NCBI RefSeq assembly: GCF_014349155.1
Contig: NZ_JACSIT010000154.1
Span: forward strand, 1 to 64,000
Source: Neolewinella lacunae
Lineage (GTDB): Bacteria; Bacteroidota; Bacteroidia; Chitinophagales; Saprospiraceae
Direction of reading: 5' to 3'
DNA length: 64,000 nucleotides
Each line of letters begins with the position of its first letter. Within the stretch, counting starts at the first letter, position 1. Positions 9,035 through 16,715 of this stretch are shown one piece after another. The translations under genes were made by a program, and so were the position numbers. The notes under the pieces are model-generated. The model was given only the letters and a program-made list of their open reading frames with translations. It ran no database searches and was not told the DNA's origin.

Positions 9035-10009
9035 ATGTCCTTTCTCGCACGCCGCCGCGCTACTTTTGATCCGCCCCGCTTCCAGGGCTGGGGGCGGCAA
9101 CGGCGCTACTTCGAAGGCTGGTATTTCAAGATTGTAGTTCCCGAGCACAACCTGGCCTACGCCTTCATCCCCGGCATCAGTTACGATGCGGAGGGAGAGG
9201 GCCACGCCTTCCTGCAGGTTCTCGACGGAGTGGCCGCCACCTCGGCCTACCACCGCTACCCTACCGCCGATTTCCGGCCCGCCGCCGACCATTTTGCGCT
9301 CGAACTCGGTCCACACGCCTTCGCTACCGATCGCCTGCGCATTGCTTTGCCGGATTTGCAGTTGGATCTCGCATTCACCGACGTCATTGGCTGGCCGAAG
9401 CGGCCCCTGGCCCCGGGCGTAATGGGTTGGTACGGGTTCGTCCCGCGCATGCAGTGCTACCACGGGCTGGTCAGTCTTCACCACGGCCTGCGGGGCACGA
9501 TCAGCGTCGGCGGGCAAAAGTATTCCGCAGCGGGCGGCACGGGCTACACGGAAAAAGACTGGGGCAGCGGCTTTCCGGCCGCCTGGATCTGGTGCCAAAG
9601 CAACCACCTTTCCGGCACTACGGGCCCCGCCAGCCTGATGGCCAGCGTCGCCAAAATCCCCTGGTTCGGCGCATCGTTCACCGGTTTTCTGGCCACTTTT
9701 CTCCTCGAAGGACAGCTCTACCTGTTCACCACCTGGGCGCGGTCGCAGGTGCAAACGACGTTTTTGAAGAGCAAGGAAGTGCAACTCGTGTTCTCCGCCC
9801 CCGGCCAACGCCTCATCATCACCGGCCATCCCGCTCCGGGCGGCGACCTGCTCAGCCCCATCAGCGGAGCCATGAACGGAAAGATCAACGAAAGCCTCCG
9901 CGCCGAACTGGACGTAAGCCTCTACCTCAACGATCAACTCCACTATTCCGGAACCGCCAGTTGGGCCGGGCTGGAAGTGTCGGAGAATGCGGAAGGGGGG
10001 TTAGTTTAG
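9035..10009 (+). CDS. Tocopherol cyclase family-like protein
   Basis: A 324-residue protein with the hallmarks of the tocopherol cyclase-like family: RYFEGWYFKIV near the N-terminus, YAFIPGIS, GVMGWYGFVPRMQCYHG, and TEKDWGSGFPAAWIWCQSNHL (the EKDWG and WxWxQ motifs). In bacteria these proteins are thought to be lipocalin-like and are not shown to make tocopherol, so the substrate is unknown. Codons for about residues 234-248 (WARSQVQTTFLKSKE) coincide with a complete copy of the dispersed 42-bp repeat. The stop codon sits at the beginning of an 8-bp tandem repeat. Confidence 0.8.
   Translation: MSFLARRRATFDPPRFQGWGRQRRYFEGWYFKIVVPEHNLAYAFIPGISYDAEGEGHAFLQVLDGVAATSAYHRYPTADFRPAADHFALELGPHAFATDRLRIALPDLQLDLAFTDVIGWPKRPLAPGVMGWYGFVPRMQCYHGLVSLHHGLRGTISVGGQKYSAAGGTGYTEKDWGSGFPAAWIWCQSNHLSGTTGPASLMASVAKIPWFGASFTGFLATFLLEGQLYLFTTWARSQVQTTFLKSKEVQLVFSAPGQRLIITGHPAPGGDLLSPISGAMNGKINESLRAELDVSLYLNDQLHYSGTASWAGLEVSENAEGGLV
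9735..9776 (-). repeat. Dispersed 42-bp repeat, copy inside a gene
   Basis: Core GGGCGCGGTCGCAGGTGC at 9735-9752, 16-nt spacer, arm GAGCAAGG at 9769-9776. Both parts match intergenic copies at the same spacing, so chance is unlikely even though the region is coding. Confidence 0.75.
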
Positions 10010-10063
10010 TAGTTTAGTAGTTTAGTAGTTTAGTAGTTCAGTAGTTCAGTAGTTTAGTAGTTT
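10003..10063. repeat. 8-bp tandem repeat AGTAGTTT, seven full units
   Basis: Seven near-identical AGTAGTTT units (two with a terminal C) at 10008-10063 after a partial unit. It overlaps the stop codon of the tocopherol-cyclase-like gene (TAG at 10007-10009) and lies between two convergent genes. A short 7-bp repeat (GAACTAT) follows at about 10077-10096. Confidence 0.9.
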
Positions 10064-10093
10064 GCTGGTAACTAGTGAACTATGAACTATGAA

Positions 10094-11959
10094 CTACCCC
10101 TCGGACAGTTTCCCGTCGTAGCCAAAAATATCCAGGTAGCCCTCTTCGCGCAGGGCGGGTTGGAGGCCAAAGCGCCGGGCGATCCGTTGCATTTCCGCCC
10201 CTTCCAGGCTGCCGGCGCGGCTGAGGACTGCACTGAGCTCCCGCAGCAAGGGCAGATGCTGGATGAGGATCTCTTTCGTTTCGGCCACCAGGCGGCTCAT
10301 GAGCTTTTCGATGGTGGTATCGGTGACGGTCAGGTCCATGCGTAGGGGGCTGTGTTCCAGGTTATAGACCGCCTGGAAGTCTTCGTCGAAGCCGAACTTG
10401 CGGACGAACTCAATGGCCAGGCCGGTGGCCTGCTCGCGGTCGTGGCTGCGGCCCACGCTGGCGTGCTCGCGGCCAAAGACGAGCTCTTCGGCCAGGCCGC
10501 CGGCCAGGTAGACCTTAATCTTATCGAGCAGCGTCGATTTGGTGACGTGAATCTGGTGCGGAAAGGTGAAGCCCCCGGCGTAACTGCTGGCCACCTTGCT
10601 CTTTAGTTGCAGGGGCACCATCTGCGTTAAAACCATGTAAACTACCGCATGGCCACTCTCGTGGACGGAGATGTTGGCCACTGCATCGGCCTGGTTGGAC
10701 TGGCGGATTTTGTCGATGCGCCCCACGTAGGGCACCTCCACCGTCTTGCCGCCGTAAGTGGCCCGGAGGACGCGGGCGACGGGGTCGTAGCCCAGCTTCA
10801 TTTCCCTGGCCCCCAGCATGATGGCGTCGAAGAGGAACTTACTAAGGTTGGATTCGACGATGTCGACAATGGAACTGAACACCGGCCGGACGCCCTGCAC
10901 GGGAAAAACACCGTTGCGGTAGATCAACTTATTGACTTCCGGACTGATGCTCAGGGAAACCCCGACCTTCGTTTTGATGCGCCGGACGATGCGCTTGAGT
11001 TCCTGTTGGATCAGTCGTTCGAAGTCTTGCTTGCGCAGGGCGTTGTAGATCAGGTGGATGTTGCCGAAGCGGGCCACTTGCTCGGGGCGGAACTTGCGGG
11101 CCAGGGCATTTTTGATGTCTACCAGCGTGATCTTCTTGGTGAAGGCGTGGTAGATGTCGGCATCAATATCCGCTTCGCTCGTTTCGGTAGCCATGCTGAA
11201 GGCCTCGTCGAGGTTCCCGGAAATGATGATGAGGCTTTTGGAGTGGTTGACGGGTTCGTAGATCTTCTTTTCCTTTTTGGCCTTGAGGATGAACTTCATC
11301 ATCTGCTCTTCGCTGATCTCGGCCAGGTCGGCCATGCTCATATCCAGGCCCAACTGTCCTTGCAGTTGCATCGCATCCCAGGTGTTGAGGCTGTGGTATT
11401 CGATGATCTCTTCGCCGCGGGCTTTGGCCTTCTCCTTGTCGCGTTTGCTGGCGAAGAAGTTGAGCAGGAAGCGGTCCAGGTCTTCGCGGCGCTTGCGGCT
11501 CAGGCGGCCGTCGGAGAGCAACTCCCAGAAGTCGGTGAACTTGGTCTGGGGCAAGGGCGTCCCTTCGGCGTCGAGGGTATTAAAGCGTTGGATTTCGTCG
11601 AAGAGGAGAATGGCCGGCTTTTCGTCGTTCAGGCCAATGTTGTTCAGTATCTGGGCGACGGTGTTGGACCAGCTCGACTGGTCGGTATTGCTCAGTTCAA
11701 TTTCGGTGAAGCGGTCCTGAAAATCGAGGAATTTGACCAGCTTGCGGATGAGGTCCGTTTTCCCGACGCCGGTCATTCCCCAGAGGTTGACGATGACGGG
11801 GCGCTGGAGGAGTTCCGGCAGGAGGTACCAGACCTGGATGTAATCGAGCAAACTATCGATGATGTCATCAATGCCGATGAATTCCCGTTTCAGGTATTTT
11901 TTGCAACGTTCCAGCTTCTGCATTTTCTGCTGGATGGCGGCGCTATCGATGTCGATCAT
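10094..11959 (-). CDS. Clp-type AAA+ ATPase fused to an FtsH-like M41 metalloprotease
   Basis: A 621-residue protein with an unusual layout. Residues about 25-330 form an AAA+ module of the Clp/Hsp100 kind: Walker A GMTGVGKT at 61-68, Walker B ILLFDE ending at E122, and an arginine-finger-like FRPEQVARFG. Residues about 340-390 (VQGVRPVFSSIVDIVE) resemble the ClpB small domain. Residues about 425-600 match peptidase M41 of FtsH: zinc motif HESGH at 433-437, AGGLAEELVFG, and the third ligand D507 in HDREQAT. There are no membrane segments, unlike FtsH, so it is predicted to be a soluble ATP-dependent protease. Substrates are unknown. Confidence 0.85.
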   Translation of the reverse strand: MIDIDSAAIQQKMQKLERCKKYLKREFIGIDDIIDSLLDYIQVWYLLPELLQRPVIVNLWGMTGVGKTDLIRKLVKFLDFQDRFTEIELSNTDQSSWSNTVAQILNNIGLNDEKPAILLFDEIQRFNTLDAEGTPLPQTKFTDFWELLSDGRLSRKRREDLDRFLLNFFASKRDKEKAKARGEEIIEYHSLNTWDAMQLQGQLGLDMSMADLAEISEEQMMKFILKAKKEKKIYEPVNHSKSLIIISGNLDEAFSMATETSEADIDADIYHAFTKKITLVDIKNALARKFRPEQVARFGNIHLIYNALRKQDFERLIQQELKRIVRRIKTKVGVSLSISPEVNKLIYRNGVFPVQGVRPVFSSIVDIVESNLSKFLFDAIMLGAREMKLGYDPVARVLRATYGGKTVEVPYVGRIDKIRQSNQADAVANISVHESGHAVVYMVLTQMVPLQLKSKVASSYAGGFTFPHQIHVTKSTLLDKIKVYLAGGLAEELVFGREHASVGRSHDREQATGLAIEFVRKFGFDEDFQAVYNLEHSPLRMDLTVTDTTIEKLMSRLVAETKEILIQHLPLLRELSAVLSRAGSLEGAEMQRIARRFGLQPALREEGYLDIFGYDGKLSEG

Positions 11960-12052
11960 TGGGCGATGGCTGGGAGTAGGGTGGGTGTGGGTCGGCTAGG
12001 GGGATACAATGGGCGCGGGCGGACGAAAGTTGCGGTGGGCGGTCGGGACGTC

Positions 12053-12093
12053 CCCCGCTCCTTCCACCGTTCCTGGCACCTGCGCCCGCGCCC
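12053..12093 (+). repeat. Dispersed 42-bp repeat copy
   Basis: Arm CCCCGCTC at 12053-12060, 15-nt spacer, core GCACCTGCGCCCGCGCCC at 12076-12093. GGGCGCGGGCG at 12011-12021 is complementary to the end of the core and could pair with it. The copy lies between the fadD-like stop and the AAA-M41 start, both minus-strand genes. Confidence 0.85.
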
Positions 12094-12127
12094 ACTTTAC
12101 AAGCTAAAATGGTGGGCAGTTGCTGCC

Positions 12128-13798
12128 TCAGGCGTCGCGCAGGTGGCGACGGATGATTTTGCCGACGTTGCTTTTGGGCAGGTCGTCGCGGAATTCCACT
12201 TCTTTGGGCACCTTGTAGCCGGTGAGGTTTTCCTTGGCGTAGTTGATGACGTCCTCGGCCTTGAGGGATTTGTCCTTTTTGACGACGAAGACCTTGACGA
12301 CTTCGCCGGATTTCTCGTTGGGCACGCCGATGGCCGCCACTTCGAGGATGCCGGGGTGACCCGCCAGGACGTCCTCTACTTCGTTCGGGAAAACGTTGAA
12401 GCCCGAGACGAGGATCATGTCTTTGAGGCGATCAACGATGCGGAAGAAGCCGTCGGCACTCATCACGCCGATGTCGCCGGTGCGCAACCAGCCGTCGGTA
12501 GTGATGACTTCGGCGGTGGCTTCCGGGCGGTTGTAGTAGCCCTTCATGACCTGGGGGCCTTTGATGTGGATTTCGCCGCGTTCTTCGGGGCTGGCCACGC
12601 GGTTTTCCTCCTCGACCCAGATGCGCATTTCGGTGCTGGGCAGGGGGACGCCGATGGTGCCGATGCGCATTTTATCGTTGAGCGGGTTCATGCATGCCGA
12701 GGGGCTGGTTTCCGTCAGGCCGTAGCCTTCACTGAGGGGCACGCCGGTTAGTTTTTGCCAGCCTTCGGCGACGGGGCGCTGGACGGCCATACCGCCCCCG
12801 ACGGCAATTTTGAGGTGGCGGAAGTCGAGACCCTGGAAACCGGGGTCGTTGATCAAGGCATTGAAGAGGGTATTGACGGCGGTCAGGCCGGCAATTTTGT
12901 TGTCTTTGAAGGCCTTATTGATGGTGCTCAGGTCGCGGGGGTTGGTAATGAGCACGTTGCAGATGCCGTGGGAGAAGAGGGCGACGGAATTGACGGTGAA
13001 GGCGAAGATGTGGTAGAGCGGCAGGGGGCAGAGCATACGTTCGTCGCCGCCAGCCGTCAGGGCCTGCGTCATCCAGGCGCGGCTTTGCAGGGCATTGGCC
13101 ACCAGGTTGGCGTTGGTCAGCATGGCGCCTTTGGAGACGCCGGTGGTGCCGCCCGTGTACTGGAGGGCGATGGTATCCTCGGCCTGGCCGGTGAAGGCAG
13201 GCAGGCGGTGCTTGGCCCCTTCGTCAAGCGCCGTCTGGAAGGTCACGGCCCCGGGCAGGTCGTAGGCGGGCACCATCTTTTTGACGTTGCGGACCACAAA
13301 GTTGGTAATCCCGCCCTTCAGGAAGCCCAGCAATTCACCGATGCTGGTGGTAATGACGGTCTTGATGTCCGTCTCCCCGATGATCTGCTGGAGGTTGGCG
13401 GCGAAGTTTTCGGCGATCACGACGGCCTTGGCTCCGGAGTCGGCAAACTGGTGCTTCATCTCCCGCGGCGTGTAGAGCGGGTTGGTGTTGACGATGACGA
13501 GGCCGGCCTTGAGCACGCCGTGCAGTGCGATGGGGTACTGTAGCAGGTTAGGCATCATGAGGGCAACTTTGTCGCCCGGCTGCAAGCCCCGGTAGTGGAG
13601 GTAGGCCCCGAAAGCGTCCGACAGTTTATCCAACTCCGCGAAAGTGATGGTTTTGCCCATGCAGCTGAACGCCGGTTTGGGGCCAAACTGCTTGGTGGAA
13701 TCCGCTAACAGGTCCTTCAGCGTGGTAAAGCGGGTCAAATCGATGTTGGCGGGGATCCCGGCCGGGTATTGGGTAAGCCAGGGGCGCTGGTCGGTCAT
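12128..13798 (-). CDS. fadD: Long-chain fatty acid-CoA ligase
   Basis: A 556-residue ANL-superfamily enzyme that activates fatty acids with ATP and CoA. The P-loop-like motif YTGGTTGVSKGA is at 214-225; GYGLTETSP and the hinge region GWLRTGDIGVMSADGFFRIVDR are intact, followed by the C-terminal lid with KSNVGKIIRR. Length and motifs match FadD-type ligases. The start MTDQRPWL is typical. A weak -7-like TACTTTG lies on the minus strand near 13832. Confidence 0.92.
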   Translation of the reverse strand: MTDQRPWLTQYPAGIPANIDLTRFTTLKDLLADSTKQFGPKPAFSCMGKTITFAELDKLSDAFGAYLHYRGLQPGDKVALMMPNLLQYPIALHGVLKAGLVIVNTNPLYTPREMKHQFADSGAKAVVIAENFAANLQQIIGETDIKTVITTSIGELLGFLKGGITNFVVRNVKKMVPAYDLPGAVTFQTALDEGAKHRLPAFTGQAEDTIALQYTGGTTGVSKGAMLTNANLVANALQSRAWMTQALTAGGDERMLCPLPLYHIFAFTVNSVALFSHGICNVLITNPRDLSTINKAFKDNKIAGLTAVNTLFNALINDPGFQGLDFRHLKIAVGGGMAVQRPVAEGWQKLTGVPLSEGYGLTETSPSACMNPLNDKMRIGTIGVPLPSTEMRIWVEEENRVASPEERGEIHIKGPQVMKGYYNRPEATAEVITTDGWLRTGDIGVMSADGFFRIVDRLKDMILVSGFNVFPNEVEDVLAGHPGILEVAAIGVPNEKSGEVVKVFVVKKDKSLKAEDVINYAKENLTGYKVPKEVEFRDDLPKSNVGKIIRRHLRDA

Positions 13799-14117
13799 AG
13801 CATGATTGTTTTAAGCGAACGTGGGGGCAAAGTACAAAAATTAGCCATATTGTACCCGTGGTCAAGGCGGGGAAATGAAAGTATTCCTCGCTGCTTTCCC
13901 GGCGGAGGAGCCCCCCCATTTGCCCGGCAGCGGCCAGGACCAGCCCCACCGCCTCGGGGCTCAACTATCCACTGCCTGGAGACGTTTTCATGGTGTACCG
14001 CGCTTTGCCACAACGTTTCCCCACCGTACTTTGTCGCTTTGACTGATACATATCGCCCAGCCGTTATCGGTCTTTGGGTTCACAACATTCATTCGTACTA
14101 TAAACTACTTGCACCAG
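13799..14117. other. Divergent intergenic region, 319 bp
   Basis: Lies between the divergent fadD and the small nuclease-like gene and should hold both promoters. Only weak -7 candidates (TACTTTG forms) are visible. No convincing ORF or repeat was seen. Confidence 0.5.
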
Positions 14118-14507
14118 ATGGAACACGGACTTCTCACCGAGGCACAACAGAAAGACACGGAACTGATCCAACTTCTCCTCGATAAAATAGTCAAGAAAAA
14201 AGGCTTCGAAAACATTTGCGCCAATGTAGAAGGCTACGAGACCCCCGCCAAGATCCGCCGCAGCAAAGACTCCGAAGAGTACTTCATCCCCGATTGCACG
14301 GGCGAAGTCAACGGCCGCAAGTCCTACTTCGAGCTGGGCATGAAGTCGCTGGACGAGCGCGAGCTGGTCACCAAGTGGCGCCTCCTGGCCAGCCTGGCCA
14401 CCCACAAGCACGGCAAACTCTACCTGGCCGTCCCCCGCGGCCACATGGCCTTCACCACCCGCATCCTGGCCGACTACCCCATCCAGGCGGAAGTGGTCAA
14501 ACTCTGA
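14118..14507 (+). CDS. Conserved hypothetical, possible PD-(D/E)XK-like fold
   Basis: A 129-residue cytoplasmic protein I do not recognise by name. The order FIPDCTG, then YFELGMKS, then KWRLLASLATHKHGKLYLAVPRGH resembles PD-(D/E)XK nuclease-fold proteins, where an aspartate, a short beta hairpin with glutamate and lysine, and a helix with a basic residue form the site. The spacing E-L-G-M-K is not the canonical ExK, so catalysis is uncertain. A strong terminator follows directly. The start is the ATG at 14118; an in-frame TTG lies 9 nt upstream. Confidence 0.65.
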   Translation: MEHGLLTEAQQKDTELIQLLLDKIVKKKGFENICANVEGYETPAKIRRSKDSEEYFIPDCTGEVNGRKSYFELGMKSLDERELVTKWRLLASLATHKHGKLYLAVPRGHMAFTTRILADYPIQAEVVKL

Positions 14508-14529
14508 TTTTCCGGAGCAACTCCGGTTT

Positions 14530-14573
14530 GCAAAAGCCCCGATACCCTTTTCTCAAGGTGTCGGGGCTTTTGC
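14530..14573. terminator. Strong bidirectional-looking terminator
   Basis: A 17-bp stem GCAAAAGCCCCGATACC / GGTGTCGGGGCTTTTGC with one G-T wobble and a 10-nt loop. A-run and T-run on the two sides suit termination from both strands: the + gene ending at 14507 and the - lipoprotein gene ending at 14651. Confidence 0.9.
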
Positions 14574-14589
14574 GTTGGGGGGGCGGGAG

Positions 14590-14636
14590 CAGGGCGGCGA
14601 GGAGGCAAAGGCTGGTTTTGCTAATTTTCATGTGCG
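14590..14636 (-). pseudogene. Truncated copy of the neighbouring lipoprotein signal sequence
   Basis: These 47 bp match 15263-15309 with two mismatches and read on the minus strand as a start codon (14631) plus the signal-peptide beginning MKISKTSLCLLAAL, then lose homology before the terminator. It looks like the remaining 5' end of a second lipoprotein gene, or a partial duplication of the gene at 14651-15304. Confidence 0.7.
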
Positions 14637-14650
14637 CTGTGGTGAGCGGG

Positions 14651-15304
14651 TCATTCTACTACCCGGAAGGTGAATTTGCCTCCAAGAAGGTAGCCCTCAT
14701 AAGTCTGCACAAAATCACCGGCTACTTGATCCCAGGCAAGAAAATCATTGAAATTATCCATCGTTGAAAACCGGTTGATCCTATTGATAAAGACGTTTTT
14801 CCTGAGGTTATTTTTACAAGAATAGTAGGTGGGGTGGCGATAAGTACCCTGCTCCTCACCGGATATCGAGGTAGTACTGTAATCTCCGGGGGCCACTAAT
14901 ACAATACCAAAGCGAACTGCATAACCAAACTCCGTCTCTTCAAAAAGATAATCATAGCCCCCAAGCTGATTGATCTCCACCGAACCCCTTTCTACTATAA
15001 CTTGTGAAGTTGTGTAAGTCCTCAGTTGAGATTCGCTTATTAGCGAAATATAGAGCGAAGAAAAAAACTTGTGATCCACCAATTCAATATCGTTTTGGTT
15101 GCCTACGACCTTGACAAATTTAGGAAAATCCGCCACCACCCACAGAGTATCACCCACTTGGTAGATGTTTTCCCTTCGTCCTATATCTACGGGGATTTCC
15201 ATTTCAAGCACGTCTCCGAATTCGTCTTCTTCGCAGGCGCAGCTGGCGAGGGTGGTCAGGAACAGGGCGGCGAGGAGGCAGAGGCTGGTTTTGCTGATTT
15301 TCAT
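14651..15304 (-). CDS. Predicted lipoprotein, unknown function
   Basis: A 217-residue protein with a lipoprotein signal (MKISKTSLCLLAALFLTTL, lipobox LASC). The mature part is acidic after the cysteine, then beta-rich, with paired cysteines near SCACEEDEF and a single one at YYSCKNN. No family recognised. The gene is AT-richer than its neighbours, suggesting a different origin. The start at 15304 is set by the signal peptide. A 47-bp near-copy of its start lies just beyond its 3' end. Confidence 0.65.
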   Translation of the reverse strand: MKISKTSLCLLAALFLTTLASCACEEDEFGDVLEMEIPVDIGRRENIYQVGDTLWVVADFPKFVKVVGNQNDIELVDHKFFSSLYISLISESQLRTYTTSQVIVERGSVEINQLGGYDYLFEETEFGYAVRFGIVLVAPGDYSTTSISGEEQGTYRHPTYYSCKNNLRKNVFINRINRFSTMDNFNDFLAWDQVAGDFVQTYEGYLLGGKFTFRVVE

Positions 15305-15309
15305 GTGCG

Positions 15310-15657
15310 TAGAAGGCTGCCTTACCCATCTCCGACGCAATTGCTGAATCAAGAACTGGCGTCCGCTCCAATCCCCCATACGCACCAGCCCCCAAACGTA
15401 CGCCGTTCAAAAGTCTAGGGTTCATACCAAGAAGTTATGCAAAGGACGTGAAAGGTGAGGTAAAGAAACCCAAGCTAAGTCCCCACGCCCCATACTTCCA
15501 AATATTACAAACAATAAATAGGTTCCAACAAGTAAAAATCTTTATTAGGGCGTATTCATCCCGCATTTTTGGACCAGAACATCCCCTTACTGCACCACCA
15601 TTAAAAAGCCCTGGCGACAAATGAAAGGCTCACGCGGAACTATTTCCTTCGCAAAGT
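15310..15657. other. Intergenic region, 348 bp
   Basis: AT-rich spacer between gldN and the lipoprotein gene, both on the minus strand. No convincing ORF, hairpin or -7 box was seen; a 61-codon frame at 15435-15620 has no supporting feature. Confidence 0.5.
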
Positions 15658-16530
15658 TTAATGACTCCAACCATCCTGCTCCCGCGCCAGATTACCCGCT
15701 TTGATGCGTTCTGCTTCCAGCAGCCGACTGCGGCCATCGGCGTGGTAATCGGTAATGCGGCGGTTGTGGATATTGCTTTCTTTAACGATGGCGCTGTTGA
15801 AAAAACGGCTTTCAAAAAGGTCTTCCCAACTGCGGTTGCCGGCGTCATTTCCCTCCAGATAGGCCTGCTCGGTGGCCAGCATTTCCCGGGCTGCGGGGTA
15901 GTAGACCCAGAAGGCGGGGATTTCGTAGAGGTAGTTGCCCGTCTCGTCGTACACATCTTTCAGGGGCGCAATGCCCAGAATTTGGGTCCGCATGCTGCCC
16001 GCGGCCTTGTCAAAATACGTTATTTCCTGGAGGCGGTAGCGCCGGAAATCGGCCGGGTTGAAGGCGCGGGGCACCGCCCGGTAGCTCACGCTTTGGTCGC
16101 GCGGGTCGATGATGGCCACGGTATCGGCCCCGCCGTTGATGGCGGTCCGCTCCAGAGCGCTCAGCGGGGTCGTGAACTTGTCGTCGATGGTGCTGTACAG
16201 CTGGATTTTGCCCGCGTCGGCGGCTTCCACCAGAAGGCTCACCAGCGGCCGGGGCGGGTAGGCGAAGGGAAGGTTGATCTTCTCGCGGCTGTCAATCGTC
16301 CGCCAAATCCGTTTTTGCCACATCACATCGGCGGCGCGCAGGGGCGTACCGGCCAGGGCCGGGCTCTGGGTCTTTTGCCGGTCCGCCACAATATCGTTCA
16401 CCGGCGTAGGAAAGCTTTTTTCAACGGCGGGGCTGCCCGGTGCGGGCAGGGTGGCTTGCTGGGCGCGGCCGCAGGTGCCAGGAAGGGTGAAAAGCAGGGT
16501 AAGGCCAAGGGCCAGCAAACGGTAAACCAT
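15658..16530 (-). CDS. gldN: Gliding motility / type IX secretion protein GldN
   Basis: A 290-residue periplasmic protein of the GldN/PorN family, a partner of GldK in the type IX secretion ring. Diagnostic parts are VMWQKRIWRTIDSREKINLPFAYPPRPL, LYSTIDDKFTTPL, PRDQSVSYRAVPRAFNPADFRRYRLQEITYFDK and ILGIAPLKDVYDETGNYL. The signal peptide is MVYRLLALGLTLLFTLPGT, and its end plus the expected cleavage site (CGRAQ) is encoded by a copy of the dispersed repeat. gldK, gldL and gldM are not adjacent, so this is an orphan copy or the cluster is split. The start at 16530 gives the complete signal peptide. Confidence 0.88.
   Translation of the reverse strand: MVYRLLALGLTLLFTLPGTCGRAQQATLPAPGSPAVEKSFPTPVNDIVADRQKTQSPALAGTPLRAADVMWQKRIWRTIDSREKINLPFAYPPRPLVSLLVEAADAGKIQLYSTIDDKFTTPLSALERTAINGGADTVAIIDPRDQSVSYRAVPRAFNPADFRRYRLQEITYFDKAAGSMRTQILGIAPLKDVYDETGNYLYEIPAFWVYYPAAREMLATEQAYLEGNDAGNRSWEDLFESRFFNSAIVKESNIHNRRITDYHADGRSRLLEAERIKAGNLAREQDGWSH
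16461..16499 (-). repeat. Dispersed repeat copy inside the gldN signal-peptide codons
   Basis: Core GGGCGCGGCCGCAGGTGC at 16461-16478, 13-nt spacer, arm AAGCAGGG at 16492-16499. In frame it encodes the end of the hydrophobic region and the cleavage region. Confidence 0.8.
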
Positions 16531-16677
16531 AAGGCGCTGTGTTTTTGCGTGTTTGCTGGAAAAACCCCGCCAGGCCACGTGCTAGTACGGCAACCCAACT
16601 TCTTAACTTTTGGGGCTGGCGGACAGAAAAATTCACCTTAACTAAGCCATTGCAGGTATCGAGGTGTTATTCCTCTT

Positions 16678-16685
16678 TACCTTTG
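16678..16685 (+). promoter_or_regulatory. -7 box upstream of the amidophosphoribosyltransferase
   Basis: TACCTTTG, exact consensus; a TTG lies 25 nt upstream (16650-16652). The ATG follows 31 nt downstream. Confidence 0.65.
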
Positions 16686-16715
16686 CCCCCCTTCAAGTAA
16701 GGTCCAACCAACAAC

